Assembly (NCBI RefSeq): GCF_001441165.1
Contig: NZ_CP013126.1
Span: 124,001 to 188,000, forward strand
Direction of reading: 5' to 3'
DNA length: 64,000 bases
DNA from: Acidipropionibacterium acidipropionici
GTDB taxonomy: Bacteria; Actinomycetota; Actinomycetes; Propionibacteriales; Propionibacteriaceae
In this document: piece after piece, positions 44,995 through 53,628 of the stretch
Layout of the letters: each line of letters starts with the position of its first letter
Position numbering within the stretch: the first letter of the stretch is position 1
Position numbers and translations under genes: made by a program
The notes under the pieces: model-generated
Seen by the model: the letters and a program-made list of their open reading frames with translations, nothing else
What the model was told of the DNA's origin: nothing
Databases searched by the model: none

Positions 44995-46444
44995 ACCCTC
45001 GGGGTGGACTCTCTCCCGCATCTGGGGTGCGCTGAGGAAACTCTGGGTCGTCATCGTCGCATCGATGCTGATCGGGGGCGTCGTCACCTTCGGGGTCACC
45101 TCGGTGATGACGCCGGACTACGAGTCGACGTCGACGCTCGCCTTCTCCGCCGGTCGCGGCTCCACCTCCAAGGAGCTGGCGGACGGCAGCACCTACACCC
45201 AGACCCAGATGCCGACTTTCGCACAGCTGGCCTCCTCCTCGGCGGTGCTGCAGCCCGTCATCGACGATCTCGGCCTGGGGATGAGCGTCAACGCCCTCAA
45301 GAAGCAGATGGTCGTGACGATTCCCCAGAACACGCTGGTTCTGGAGATCCAGGTGTCCTGGACGTCGGCGCAGGAATCCGCGACCGTCGCCAACGCCGTC
45401 GCCCAGAGCCTCACCACCGTCGTCCGCCAGGTGTCTCCGAAGCCCTCTGCCGGCCAGCAGTCCGCCGTGAACGTCACGCTCGTGGACAAGGCCGTCGCGC
45501 CCGACCATCCGACGTCGCCGGACAAGGTGAAGGACCCGATCCTGGGCGGCCTCGCGGGGTTCGTCATCGGCGTCCTCATCGTGCTGCTGTGGTCCCTCCT
45601 GGACACCCGTATCCCCACTGTCGGGGCTCTCAGGGCGATGACCGGCTCCCCGGTGCTCGGCTCGGTCTCACGGACCAGGTCGACGGCGCGGCTGTGGACG
45701 GTCGCCGATCCCGCCGGGCAGACCGCGGAGGAGTTCCGGCGCATCTCCTCGGCTCTCACCTATGCCACTTTCGGCAGACAGGCGCACAGCATCGTCGTCA
45801 CCTCCGCCGGCCCCGGGGAAGGGAAGTCCGCCGTGTCGGCGAACCTTGCCCTGACGCTGGCGGGCCTGGGCAGCAAGGTCCTGCTCATCGACGCCGACCT
45901 GCGCCGCCCGCGGGTCGCCGCGAACTTCGAACTCGTCGACGTCGTCGGGCTCACCACAGTGCTGATGGGCCGCACCTCCCTGCAGCAGGCGATCCAGCAG
46001 CACCCCGGCAGCGACCTGGATGTGCTGACCGCGGGCGCCCTGCCGCCGAATCCTGCGGAGTTCCTCACCTCCGAACGGATGCACGCCCTGCTGGAGGAGA
46101 CGGTCGCCGGCTACGACTTCGTCATCATCGACACCCCGCCGGTGCTCAGCGTGGCCGACGCCGGGCTCCTGGCTCCGATCACCGACGGCGCACTGATTGT
46201 CGTCGACGCCAAGCACACCCGGCAGGCCGCGCTGACCTCGGCCATGACCGGTCTCGAGGACGCCGGGGGCCGGATCACCGGCATGGTGCTCAACCGTGCC
46301 CGGATCGACCGCATGGGAGCCGCACGGTACGGGGAGTACCTCGCCCCGGCGTCCCGGCATTCCCGTCGCACCGACGCCGTCGCGCAGGACGCGGCCCCGG
46401 CCTCTCCGGACACCCCCGTCCAGGCAGCCCGCCGGGCGCGGTGA
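44984..46444 (+). CDS. Wzc-like polysaccharide chain-length ATPase
   Basis: A 486-residue protein: Wzz-type domain with transmembrane helices near residues 20-45 and 185-205, then a cytoplasmic CpsD/Wzc ATPase with Walker A (SAGPGEGKS), Walker A' (LIDADLRRP) and Walker B-like (VIIDTPPV) motifs. It should control chain length and export. The C-terminal tail is Ala/Arg-rich and lacks the usual tyrosine cluster; only the YGEY tyrosines are near. A good AGGAGG precedes ATG 44984. Its stop is adjacent to the convergent flippase gene. Confidence 0.87.
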   Translation: MTSEPSGWTLSRIWGALRKLWVVIVASMLIGGVVTFGVTSVMTPDYESTSTLAFSAGRGSTSKELADGSTYTQTQMPTFAQLASSSAVLQPVIDDLGLGMSVNALKKQMVVTIPQNTLVLEIQVSWTSAQESATVANAVAQSLTTVVRQVSPKPSAGQQSAVNVTLVDKAVAPDHPTSPDKVKDPILGGLAGFVIGVLIVLLWSLLDTRIPTVGALRAMTGSPVLGSVSRTRSTARLWTVADPAGQTAEEFRRISSALTYATFGRQAHSIVVTSAGPGEGKSAVSANLALTLAGLGSKVLLIDADLRRPRVAANFELVDVVGLTTVLMGRTSLQQAIQQHPGSDLDVLTAGALPPNPAEFLTSERMHALLEETVAGYDFVIIDTPPVLSVADAGLLAPITDGALIVVDAKHTRQAALTSAMTGLEDAGGRITGMVLNRARIDRMGAARYGEYLAPASRHSRRTDAVAQDAAPASPDTPVQAARRAR

Positions 46445-46445
46445 C

Positions 46446-47900
46446 TCAGCGATCGCGCCTGAGCATCAGGCGAATGAAGCTCACCAGTTCGCGGGCGTCG
46501 CGCCGGTAGACCGGCACGATGAGGAAGGCGGCCACCGCCACCGCCCCGACGCCGATGCCGGTCAGCAGCGTCAGCCAGGCCCCTGCGTGGATCGAGGACG
46601 CCGTGAGCCATGAGACGGCCGTCACGACGCCGGTGAGCCCGAGGATCCGGAAGCCCCCGAGCCACAGTGCCTTCACCGGAATCGGGGTGATCCGCGAGAG
46701 CCAGTAGATCGACAGGGACCAGGACAGCAGCGGTTCGACAAAGACGCCGGCCGCCACCCCGAGCATCCCGAAGAAGGAGCCGACAACGATGCACACGACG
46801 CGTATCGCCAGTTCGACCAGCGAGTATCGGAACAGTTGACTGCCCAGGCCGCGGCTCACATAGACCCAGTAGCCGACGAAGGCGAGGGTCGACATGAGGG
46901 TCGCCCCGCAGAAGAACCGCATGTACGGGGCGGCCTGGGTCCATTGAGAACCGAGCATGATCTGGACCACAGGATCCGCCAGACCGGCCACCAGGGCGAT
47001 CGGAATGCCAAGGCCGTACCCCAGGGCGATCTGCCCGGCCACGACGTAGGTGTTGAACCGCTCCTCATCCCTCTGGACGCGTGACATCACCGGTATGGCG
47101 ACATTCGACAGCGGGGACCGGATCTGCGAGAAGGTCGTCATGATGAGCTGGTAGGAACGGTTGTAGAGGCCGAGCGGAGTCGTGCCGAAGCGTCCCGCGA
47201 CGATGAGGGTGTCGACCTGCTTACCTCCGTAGGACAACAGGTTCGCACCGACCAGGTTCCAGCCGAAGCGCACGAATGATCGGATCTCGTACTGTCGGGA
47301 GTACCGGTGCGGCAACCAGCGACCGGTCGCGACGGCTCCAAGGAGCAGTGCAAGGCAGCTGACGATCTGCTGAAGCACGAGGGCCCAGTACCCGGCCCCG
47401 AGCAGCGCTGCGACGATCGCCGATCCCAGCGCGACGGTCACAGCCACGATGTCGATGACGGCCATGGCCCGGAAACGCAACGCCCTCATCAGCTGGGCCC
47501 GGTACTGGGTGGTGAGGCCATTGAGGACGAACGTCACCGAGAGCACCCGGACGATCGGAACGAGTTCCGGTGAATGCATGAATGCTTGAACAGGCCAGGC
47601 CAGAACAAACATGACAATGGCCAGGACGACGCCGATTCCTGTGTTGATCCAGAACAGATTGTCGCGCTGCCCACTGGACAGTTCGGATGCCTGCACGGAT
47701 GCCGAGGTGAGCCCGAAATCCCGGAAGATCTCACCGACACCGATGATCACGAGTACCACAGCCATGAGGCCGTAGTCATGCGGTGTGAGAAGTCTCGAGA
47801 GAGTCACCACCGAGAGCAGCTGAAGAAGGATCTTGACACCCTGGGCTCCCAGGGTGAACATCGCCCCCCGGGCCGCCGAACGCCCCAGCGAGGGACTCAC
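46446..47900 (-). CDS. Wzx-like polysaccharide flippase (MOP superfamily)
   Basis: A 484-residue membrane protein with 12-14 hydrophobic segments. The beginning (GRSAARGAMFTLGAQGVKILLQLLSVVTLSRLLTPHDYG, residues 6-44) is the classic start of polysaccharide biosynthesis/flippase proteins of the WzxC type. It would move lipid-linked repeat units to the outer face for the Wzy protein encoded nearby. It begins at a GTG and diverges from the beta-helix protein gene. The start is not confirmed by a clear ribosome-binding site. Confidence 0.87.
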   Translation of the reverse strand: MSPSLGRSAARGAMFTLGAQGVKILLQLLSVVTLSRLLTPHDYGLMAVVLVIIGVGEIFRDFGLTSASVQASELSSGQRDNLFWINTGIGVVLAIVMFVLAWPVQAFMHSPELVPIVRVLSVTFVLNGLTTQYRAQLMRALRFRAMAVIDIVAVTVALGSAIVAALLGAGYWALVLQQIVSCLALLLGAVATGRWLPHRYSRQYEIRSFVRFGWNLVGANLLSYGGKQVDTLIVAGRFGTTPLGLYNRSYQLIMTTFSQIRSPLSNVAIPVMSRVQRDEERFNTYVVAGQIALGYGLGIPIALVAGLADPVVQIMLGSQWTQAAPYMRFFCGATLMSTLAFVGYWVYVSRGLGSQLFRYSLVELAIRVVCIVVGSFFGMLGVAAGVFVEPLLSWSLSIYWLSRITPIPVKALWLGGFRILGLTGVVTAVSWLTASSIHAGAWLTLLTGIGVGAVAVAAFLIVPVYRRDARELVSFIRLMLRRDR

Positions 47901-48097
47901 GAACAGCGCCCTTTCATCGGAATCAGGACCACGTTTCCTCTCCTCACTTCCCGTCGCCCACGACCCTCAGGCGCTCCATGAGACTTTCCGTTCTGCACAG
48001 TGTTCCGGCGAACGAGACTCACGGGACGGCTGTTAACATACTCCCGACTCAAGCCCGATCGGGGCCGCCTCACATGTCCAGTTCCTTAAGGAGCACC
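47901..48097. promoter_or_regulatory. Divergent control region, flippase and beta-helix protein
   Basis: A 197-base gap holding promoters for both directions. TTAACATACT (about 48033-48042) is A/T-rich against its surroundings and could contain the plus-strand -10 box. AAGGAG lies before GTG 48098. Confidence 0.4.
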
Positions 48098-50587
48098 GTG
48101 ACTACCAGCACCTCCGTTCATCCCTCCTTGTGGCGAAGGGTTCTGGTCGGTGCTGTCACAGCGGCTGCGGTCGCTGCAGCGATCATCGCCCCATCGGCCG
48201 CCACGGCGGCCGGCACGGTTCTCGCCAGCGACTCGATGAGCCGCGTTGTGAACAGAGGATGGGGAATGGCCGCCACCGGCGGCAGCTACTCGGCCTCCCC
48301 GAGCACCGCCGGATCGGTGAGCGGCGGGACGGCCTCCCTGGTGAGCCCCGCCCCCGGCGGTACGGCGGCGATGTCTCTGAACTCAGTCAAGGCGCTCGAC
48401 GCCGTCAGCCGTATCGACGTCACCCTGCCGACCCTGCCCTCCGGCAGCAGCAGGGCGTACATCCGGCACTTCCTGCGGGGCACCTCGGCCACGTCCTACG
48501 CCACCATGCTGATGGTCGGCCCCGACGGGTCCAGCAGCGTGATCCTCGAACGCCTCCGCAACGGGGCGGAGACGAAGTTCTCCGAGGTCCCCGGCCCCAG
48601 GCTCACGGCCGGCAAAGCCTTCAGCCTCCAGATCTCGGCGGTCGGCACCAACCCGGTGCGGCTCGGTGCCAAGGTCTGGGCTGCCGGCGCCGCCGAACCG
48701 TCGGCCTGGTCGGCGCTGGCCACTGATGCCGCCGCGGAGAGGGTCACCGTCGCCGGCCCGGCGGGGGTGACGCTCTACGCGTCGAAGTCCGGGTCGGTGA
48801 CGCCGGTGCGATTCGACAACCTCCTCACGGCGTCGACGACCACTGCCCCGTCGAACACCCCGGCACCCACCCCCACACCCACGCCCGTCCTGACCGACTA
48901 CCCGGGCCAGCGCCTCCAGGCAGGGGCGATCGCACCCGGCAAGCAGTCCTACAGCGTCCCGGCAACAGCCAGGTACGTCGCAACGACCGGTTCAGACGCC
49001 AACACCGGCACCCAGGCGAGCCCGTTCAGGACGATCAGCGCCGCCACCAAGGCCGCCGGAGCCGGGGGAACGGTGGTCGTGCGCGGCGGCGTCTACCACG
49101 AGCAGGTCCTCATCTACCCCCACGACAGGCTGACCGTCGAGGCCTATCCCGGCGAGGCCGTGTGGCTCGACGGGTCCGAGCCCGTCTCCGGCTGGGTGAG
49201 GTCCGGGAGCGTGTGGGTGCGCAGCGGCTGGACCAGCTTCTTCGACGCCAGCCCCACCTACACGAAGGGCGCTCCGGACAGCACTGTCGAGAACTGGCAG
49301 TGGATCAACGCGAAGTACCCGATGGCCTCTCATCCCGACCAGATCTGGGTGGACGGCGCCGCGCTCACCCAGGTCGCCAGCCGCGACGCCGTGACCGCCG
49401 GAACCTTCTACGTCGACGAGTCCGCCGATCAGCTCGTGATGGGCACCGATCCGACGGGCCGGAAAGTGGAGGCGAGCACCCTGGCAGAGGCCATGTCCAT
49501 CCGGTCGAAGGACAGCCTGATCCGGGGCATCGGCGTCCGCCGCTACGCCACCAGCGTTCCCATGATGGGCACCGTCTCCACCTACTTCTCCGGCGTCACC
49601 CTCGAGAACGTCACCATCGCCGACAACGCCACCACAGGCCTGTTCATCGGTGCGACAGGCGCTTCCCTCAAGAACGTCACCGTGCGCAACAACGGCCTGA
49701 TGGGAATCGGCGGGAACAAGGCCGACGGGCTCACCGCACACTCCGTGCTGTCGGTCGGCAACAACTCCCAGCACTTCAACACCGCCCCGGTGTCAGGCGC
49801 GTTCAAGATCACCACCTCGCGCAACATCACGGTGACCGATAGCGCATTCATCAACAACAGCGGGAACGGCCCGTGGTTCGACGAGTCCGTCTACAACGTG
49901 ACCTTCACCCACAATGATGTCGTCGGGAATCTGGGCACGGGCTTGGTCTTCGAGCTGTCGGATCGGATGATCGCCGCTGACAACACCTTCATCAACAACG
50001 GCGACGACGCCGTGGCGATCATGAACAGCGGGAATGCCACGATCTGGAACAACACGATCGCCGGCAACGGCGGAGGCATCGATATCACCCAGGATTCCCG
50101 CCGTGCCTCCGACCTGAGCCTGCCGGGCCACGACAAGCGTCAGCCCCTGCCCGATCCCACGGTCCCCTGGATCGTGACCAACGTGTCGGTCGCCAACAAC
50201 GTCGTCTCCCAGAGCGCCGGGGAGTACCTGCTGCGGGTGGCCGACTGGTCGCGGGAGTTCACCGGTGGCCAGATGATCTCCCAGAGTGAGGGCAACCTGT
50301 TCCACCGCGCCTCGGCGACCACACCGACCTATGTGACCGTGTGGTCGCCCCAGGCCGGCGCGGGCAGCAAGGGGTACCCGACCTGGGACGCCTACCGGGC
50401 CGCCACCGGGCTGGACGCCTCATCCCTTCTGGTGACCGGCGCCTCGCCACTGACCTCGGCGTACCGGCTCACCTCCCAGTACGCGTCACGGGCGTCGTCC
50501 TCGCTTCCGGTCACCGCGGAGGTCGCCGCCGCGGCACCGCGCCTGACCGCAGGTGCGAGGGTGCTGGGGGCCTCGACCGGCGATTAG
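48098..50587 (+). CDS. Secreted right-handed parallel beta-helix protein
   Basis: An 829-residue secreted protein. A signal peptide ends near residue 40 (SAATAAG). Residues about 37-248 form a jelly-roll-like domain related to the two copies in the PKD protein at 38945. A Thr/Pro linker follows, then a pectin-lyase-type beta-helix (about 292-735) starting with YVATTGSDANTGTQASPFRTI, with many Asn-rich rungs (NNGLMGIGGNKADG, NNSGNGPWFDESVYNVTF). Such folds act as polysaccharide lyases, hydrolases or epimerases; the activity is not determined. GTG 48098 follows TTAAGGAG; an ATG at 48074 is less well placed. Confidence 0.82.
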   Translation: MTTSTSVHPSLWRRVLVGAVTAAAVAAAIIAPSAATAAGTVLASDSMSRVVNRGWGMAATGGSYSASPSTAGSVSGGTASLVSPAPGGTAAMSLNSVKALDAVSRIDVTLPTLPSGSSRAYIRHFLRGTSATSYATMLMVGPDGSSSVILERLRNGAETKFSEVPGPRLTAGKAFSLQISAVGTNPVRLGAKVWAAGAAEPSAWSALATDAAAERVTVAGPAGVTLYASKSGSVTPVRFDNLLTASTTTAPSNTPAPTPTPTPVLTDYPGQRLQAGAIAPGKQSYSVPATARYVATTGSDANTGTQASPFRTISAATKAAGAGGTVVVRGGVYHEQVLIYPHDRLTVEAYPGEAVWLDGSEPVSGWVRSGSVWVRSGWTSFFDASPTYTKGAPDSTVENWQWINAKYPMASHPDQIWVDGAALTQVASRDAVTAGTFYVDESADQLVMGTDPTGRKVEASTLAEAMSIRSKDSLIRGIGVRRYATSVPMMGTVSTYFSGVTLENVTIADNATTGLFIGATGASLKNVTVRNNGLMGIGGNKADGLTAHSVLSVGNNSQHFNTAPVSGAFKITTSRNITVTDSAFINNSGNGPWFDESVYNVTFTHNDVVGNLGTGLVFELSDRMIAADNTFINNGDDAVAIMNSGNATIWNNTIAGNGGGIDITQDSRRASDLSLPGHDKRQPLPDPTVPWIVTNVSVANNVVSQSAGEYLLRVADWSREFTGGQMISQSEGNLFHRASATTPTYVTVWSPQAGAGSKGYPTWDAYRAATGLDASSLLVTGASPLTSAYRLTSQYASRASSSLPVTAEVAAAAPRLTAGARVLGASTGD

Positions 50588-51597
50588 CCCCGATGCTCGG
50601 CAACGGCGGCACGGTATGCCGCGACGTGATCGGCCCCGGCCCGCTCCCAACCGCGTCGTGACAGATCCGGGGCGCCGCGCACCCCTGCAGCGGCGGACGC
50701 GAACGCGAGGAGGTCCTCGGGGCCGAGCTCCCCGTCGAACATGTGGATCCAGCCCGGCCCCACCTCGCGCGCCAGGTCCTCGTTGACGTCGTTGCGCGGC
50801 ACCAGTACGGGCCGGTTCAGCGAGAGGACGGCCAGCACGGATCCCGAGTTGTGCATGAAGCGGTACGGCAGCACGACGCCGGCGCTGCGCATGATCGCCG
50901 TGGCGAAGTCGGCTTCGGGCAGGTATCTCAGGTCCAGCTCGACACGCCGGTCCCCCGCCGCCCTCTGACTGATCTCGGCGGCCAGCGCCTCACCGGTCGG
51001 GTTGCCGGAGATCCGCAGCCTCAGCTTCGGAGCGGTCTCCGCTGTCTGCGCGAAGGCATCGATGAGCGTCTCGACGCCCTTGTAGTGGCGCACCAGGCCG
51101 ACGAAACCCAGCACATCGGGATCCGGGTCGACGCGGGGCACGTCGGCGAACCAGTCGGCGTAGTGCCCGTGGGGTATCACCGTCGACGCCGACTTCCACC
51201 GGAGTCTCGTCCCGGGGTTGAGGAGAATGCGGTAGTCGGCGCACTCCTCGATGCGGCGCAGCAGCCCCTTCTCGGCGCGACTCGCATCCCCGGGGATCTC
51301 GACGTTGTGGGCAGTCCGGACGATCGCCGTGCCGGTGAGACGGCATTTCAGCAGCAGCGTCCGCAGCAGCATCCGCTTGCCGAGCCGCTTCCACCACGTC
51401 GACCCTTCAATGAGTGTCTCGGGCCAGTGCAGATGCAGCACGTCGATCCGGGTCGTGAGTGCCTGGCGCCAGGAGAAGCGCAGATGTTCGATCTCGGGGC
51501 GCGAGGCCAAGGCCTGATCCAGCTGGACGATGTACGGGTTCGTCGTGCGGCGAGGCCTCCCGAAGGACTGCATGACTCTTGGGCGATTCGCTGACAT
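50584..51597 (-). CDS. Glycosyltransferase (GT4-like)
   Basis: A 337-residue GT-B-type enzyme. The N-terminal half includes VLHLHWPETLIEG, a segment common in GumK/exopolysaccharide transferases; the C-terminal half has FVGLVRHYKGVETLIDAF and the nucleotide-sugar segment VVLPYRFMHNSGSVLAVLSLNRPVL. It probably adds one sugar to the repeat unit. ATG 51597 has TGGGAG upstream; a GTG nine bases before is less likely. Its stop overlaps the beta-helix gene end by four bases. Confidence 0.82.
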   Translation of the reverse strand: MSANRPRVMQSFGRPRRTTNPYIVQLDQALASRPEIEHLRFSWRQALTTRIDVLHLHWPETLIEGSTWWKRLGKRMLLRTLLLKCRLTGTAIVRTAHNVEIPGDASRAEKGLLRRIEECADYRILLNPGTRLRWKSASTVIPHGHYADWFADVPRVDPDPDVLGFVGLVRHYKGVETLIDAFAQTAETAPKLRLRISGNPTGEALAAEISQRAAGDRRVELDLRYLPEADFATAIMRSAGVVLPYRFMHNSGSVLAVLSLNRPVLVPRNDVNEDLAREVGPGWIHMFDGELGPEDLLAFASAAAGVRGAPDLSRRGWERAGADHVAAYRAAVAEHRG

Positions 51598-51695
51598 GTC
51601 TCCCACTCAGATCCCGTTGACGGCGTCCACAACCATATCGGTCGCCCCTGTCCACTCGCCCGGGACCTGCGACGTGCCGTCCGCGAGGCCGATGA

Positions 51696-51701
51696 TAAGC
51701 T
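51696..51701 (+). promoter_or_regulatory. -10 box of the CDP-alcohol phosphotransferase gene
   Basis: TAAGCT fits the -10 pattern. Transcription would begin near 51708, after the ATG at 51692, which argues for a start further downstream. Confidence 0.4.
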
Positions 51702-51739
51702 CACACCGCCCACATGAGGGTCATAGGGAAGGGGCTGTC

Positions 51740-52453
51740 CTGAGTTACGCGAGTTCGTATCGTCAACTTGCCGACGCGCAGAAGGGCCGTGGCCGGGGTG
51801 CGCCGGCCTACTCCCTGTACGTGAACCGCCCAGTGGGCCGCATCCTCGCGGCGGCTCTCAACGAGCTGCACCTCACCCCGAACCAGGTGTCGGCGATCAG
51901 CGCCGTCTTCACCGCCGTCGGCGTCGTCCTGCTGGCCACCGTGCCCGCGTCGGTGTGGCTCGGCATCGTGGTGTGGTTGCTGCTGGCACTCGGCTACGCC
52001 CTGGACAGCGCCGACGGGCAGGTGGCCCGGCTGCGCGGCGGCGGATCGGTGGCCGGGGAGTGGCTCGATCACGTCATCGACGCCTTCAAGACCGTCGCCC
52101 TGCCGCTGTGCGTGGCGATCGGCTGGTTCCGGTTCTTCCCGCTGGAGCACGACGCCTGGCTGCTGGTACCGCTGGCGCTGGCCATCGGCACCACCGGCGA
52201 GTTCTTCGCGATGATCCTCAACGACCTGTTGCGGGCCCGCCAAGGGGTGCCTCAGGCCGCCCAGCAGGGCGGGTCGTCGTTGGCGCGGTCCCTTGCCGGG
52301 CTGCCCACCGACTACGGCGTCCAGTGCCTGGCCTTCGTCCTGTGGGGATTCCCGGGGATATTCGTGATCGTCTACCTGCTGCTGGCCGTCGCGAAGTTCG
52401 GCTACCTCGTGCTCGCCCTGCCCACCTGGTTCCGCAGGATGAAGAAGCTCTGA
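51740..52453 (+). CDS. CDP-alcohol phosphatidyltransferase
   Basis: A 237-residue membrane enzyme with five or six hydrophobic helices and the CDP-alcohol signature DSADGQVARLRGGGSVAGEWLDHVID (D-G-x2-A-R-x8-G-x3-D-x3-D). It moves a phospho-alcohol from a CDP donor to a lipid or sugar acceptor. Start choice is hard: no ATG, GTG or TTG follows the probable -10 box, but a CTG at 51740 has GGGAAGGGG five bases upstream and gives the N-terminus SYASSYRQLADAQK. The ATG at 51692 would add 16 residues. It lies inside the polysaccharide locus. Confidence 0.82.
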   Translation: MSYASSYRQLADAQKGRGRGAPAYSLYVNRPVGRILAAALNELHLTPNQVSAISAVFTAVGVVLLATVPASVWLGIVVWLLLALGYALDSADGQVARLRGGGSVAGEWLDHVIDAFKTVALPLCVAIGWFRFFPLEHDAWLLVPLALAIGTTGEFFAMILNDLLRARQGVPQAAQQGGSSLARSLAGLPTDYGVQCLAFVLWGFPGIFVIVYLLLAVAKFGYLVLALPTWFRRMKKL

Positions 52454-52458
52454 TCGGT

Positions 52459-53628
52459 TCAGGACCGTCGCCGGCGGCTGTCGGCGGCCCCGGCCACCAC
52501 CTCGAGCACCCCGGCGCGATACACCTCGGGGGCGTGACGCCGCCCCGCCTCCGCGCGGGCCCGAGGCACCGCGTCGACCACCTCCGGCCAGTTGTCGCCG
52601 ATCTCACGGATCGCCGCGGCGATCGCGGCCGCGTCGTCGACGGCCACCAGCCGTGTGGTCGGGTATCCGCCGGCCGCCTCCCGCAGCCCGCCCTGATCCG
52701 CGGCGATCACCGGCCGCATCGCCAGGACTCCCTCGACGACGGTGTTGCCGAAGGGCTCGTCCTGGCGCGAGGGCACCACCATGAGGTCGGCCCGGGCCAG
52801 CCGCGGCCAGATGTCGGGGTCGAATCCGGTGAAGGTCACGGGCACCTGCGGCATGTCGGCCGCCTTCGCATGCAGCTGGTCAGCGAACCACTCGTAGCCC
52901 GTGAAGACCTCGCCCACCAGGGTGACATCGACCGGTACTCCCTGGTCGGCGAGGGTCCGCGCGGCGTCCAGCAGCAGGTCGGGGCCCTTGCGCGGAGACA
53001 GCCGCCCGACGTAGACCAGCCGCACCGGGCCGTCGAGAGCCGGCCTCGGGGCCGGCGGATCCTGCGGCCCCTCGACCCCGTTGAGCACGATCCGCGCGCG
53101 CCGCGCCACCCCGGGCAGCACGCGGGCGATGGCCTCGGTGCTGAACCGGCTGTTGGTGATGAGACGGTCGGCCGGGGCGTGCGGCAGGTACAGCGCCAGG
53201 CTCACCAGCCGGGACCCGGAGGCCTGGGCCTCGTGGACGTGAGTCACCACCGGCACCCGGTGCATCCGGCCCAGCAGGGGCCACAGCGGTTCGATGATGG
53301 TGCTGGCGTAGACGACGTCGGGGCGAAGCCTCCCCAGCAGCCGCCACGAGGCGCCCAGACCCCGCACCAGATCGGTGATCAGCCGCATCCATCCCGAGGG
53401 CTTCAGCAGCGCCTTGCGGAGCACGAAGGCGGGGGCGGTCACCACCTGCGCCCCGGCGTCGCGCAGGTGGTCGGCCAGCGGCCCACAGGAAGGCAGAGCG
53501 ACGATGACGCGGGCCCCGCCCTCGACCATGCCGATGACCGACTCGAGGAGCATCCGGTCGGAGCCGAACATCTCTGCCCCCGGATGGACGGCCAGGACGG
53601 TCCTCCCGGCCAGGTCGCCGGAACTCAT
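52459..53628 (-). CDS. Glycosyltransferase family 4
   Basis: A 389-residue GT-B glycosyltransferase. The N-terminal domain begins VLAVHPGAEMFGSDRMLLES; the C-terminal domain has LVYVGRLSPRKGPDLLLDA and the donor-site segment VVPSRQDEPFGNTVVEG (E-x7-E type). It overlaps the next gene upstream by four bases, forming a three-gene transferase operon (55708 to 52459) on the minus strand. Confidence 0.87.
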   Translation of the reverse strand: MSSGDLAGRTVLAVHPGAEMFGSDRMLLESVIGMVEGGARVIVALPSCGPLADHLRDAGAQVVTAPAFVLRKALLKPSGWMRLITDLVRGLGASWRLLGRLRPDVVYASTIIEPLWPLLGRMHRVPVVTHVHEAQASGSRLVSLALYLPHAPADRLITNSRFSTEAIARVLPGVARRARIVLNGVEGPQDPPAPRPALDGPVRLVYVGRLSPRKGPDLLLDAARTLADQGVPVDVTLVGEVFTGYEWFADQLHAKAADMPQVPVTFTGFDPDIWPRLARADLMVVPSRQDEPFGNTVVEGVLAMRPVIAADQGGLREAAGGYPTTRLVAVDDAAAIAAAIREIGDNWPEVVDAVPRARAEAGRRHAPEVYRAGVLEVVAGAADSRRRRS

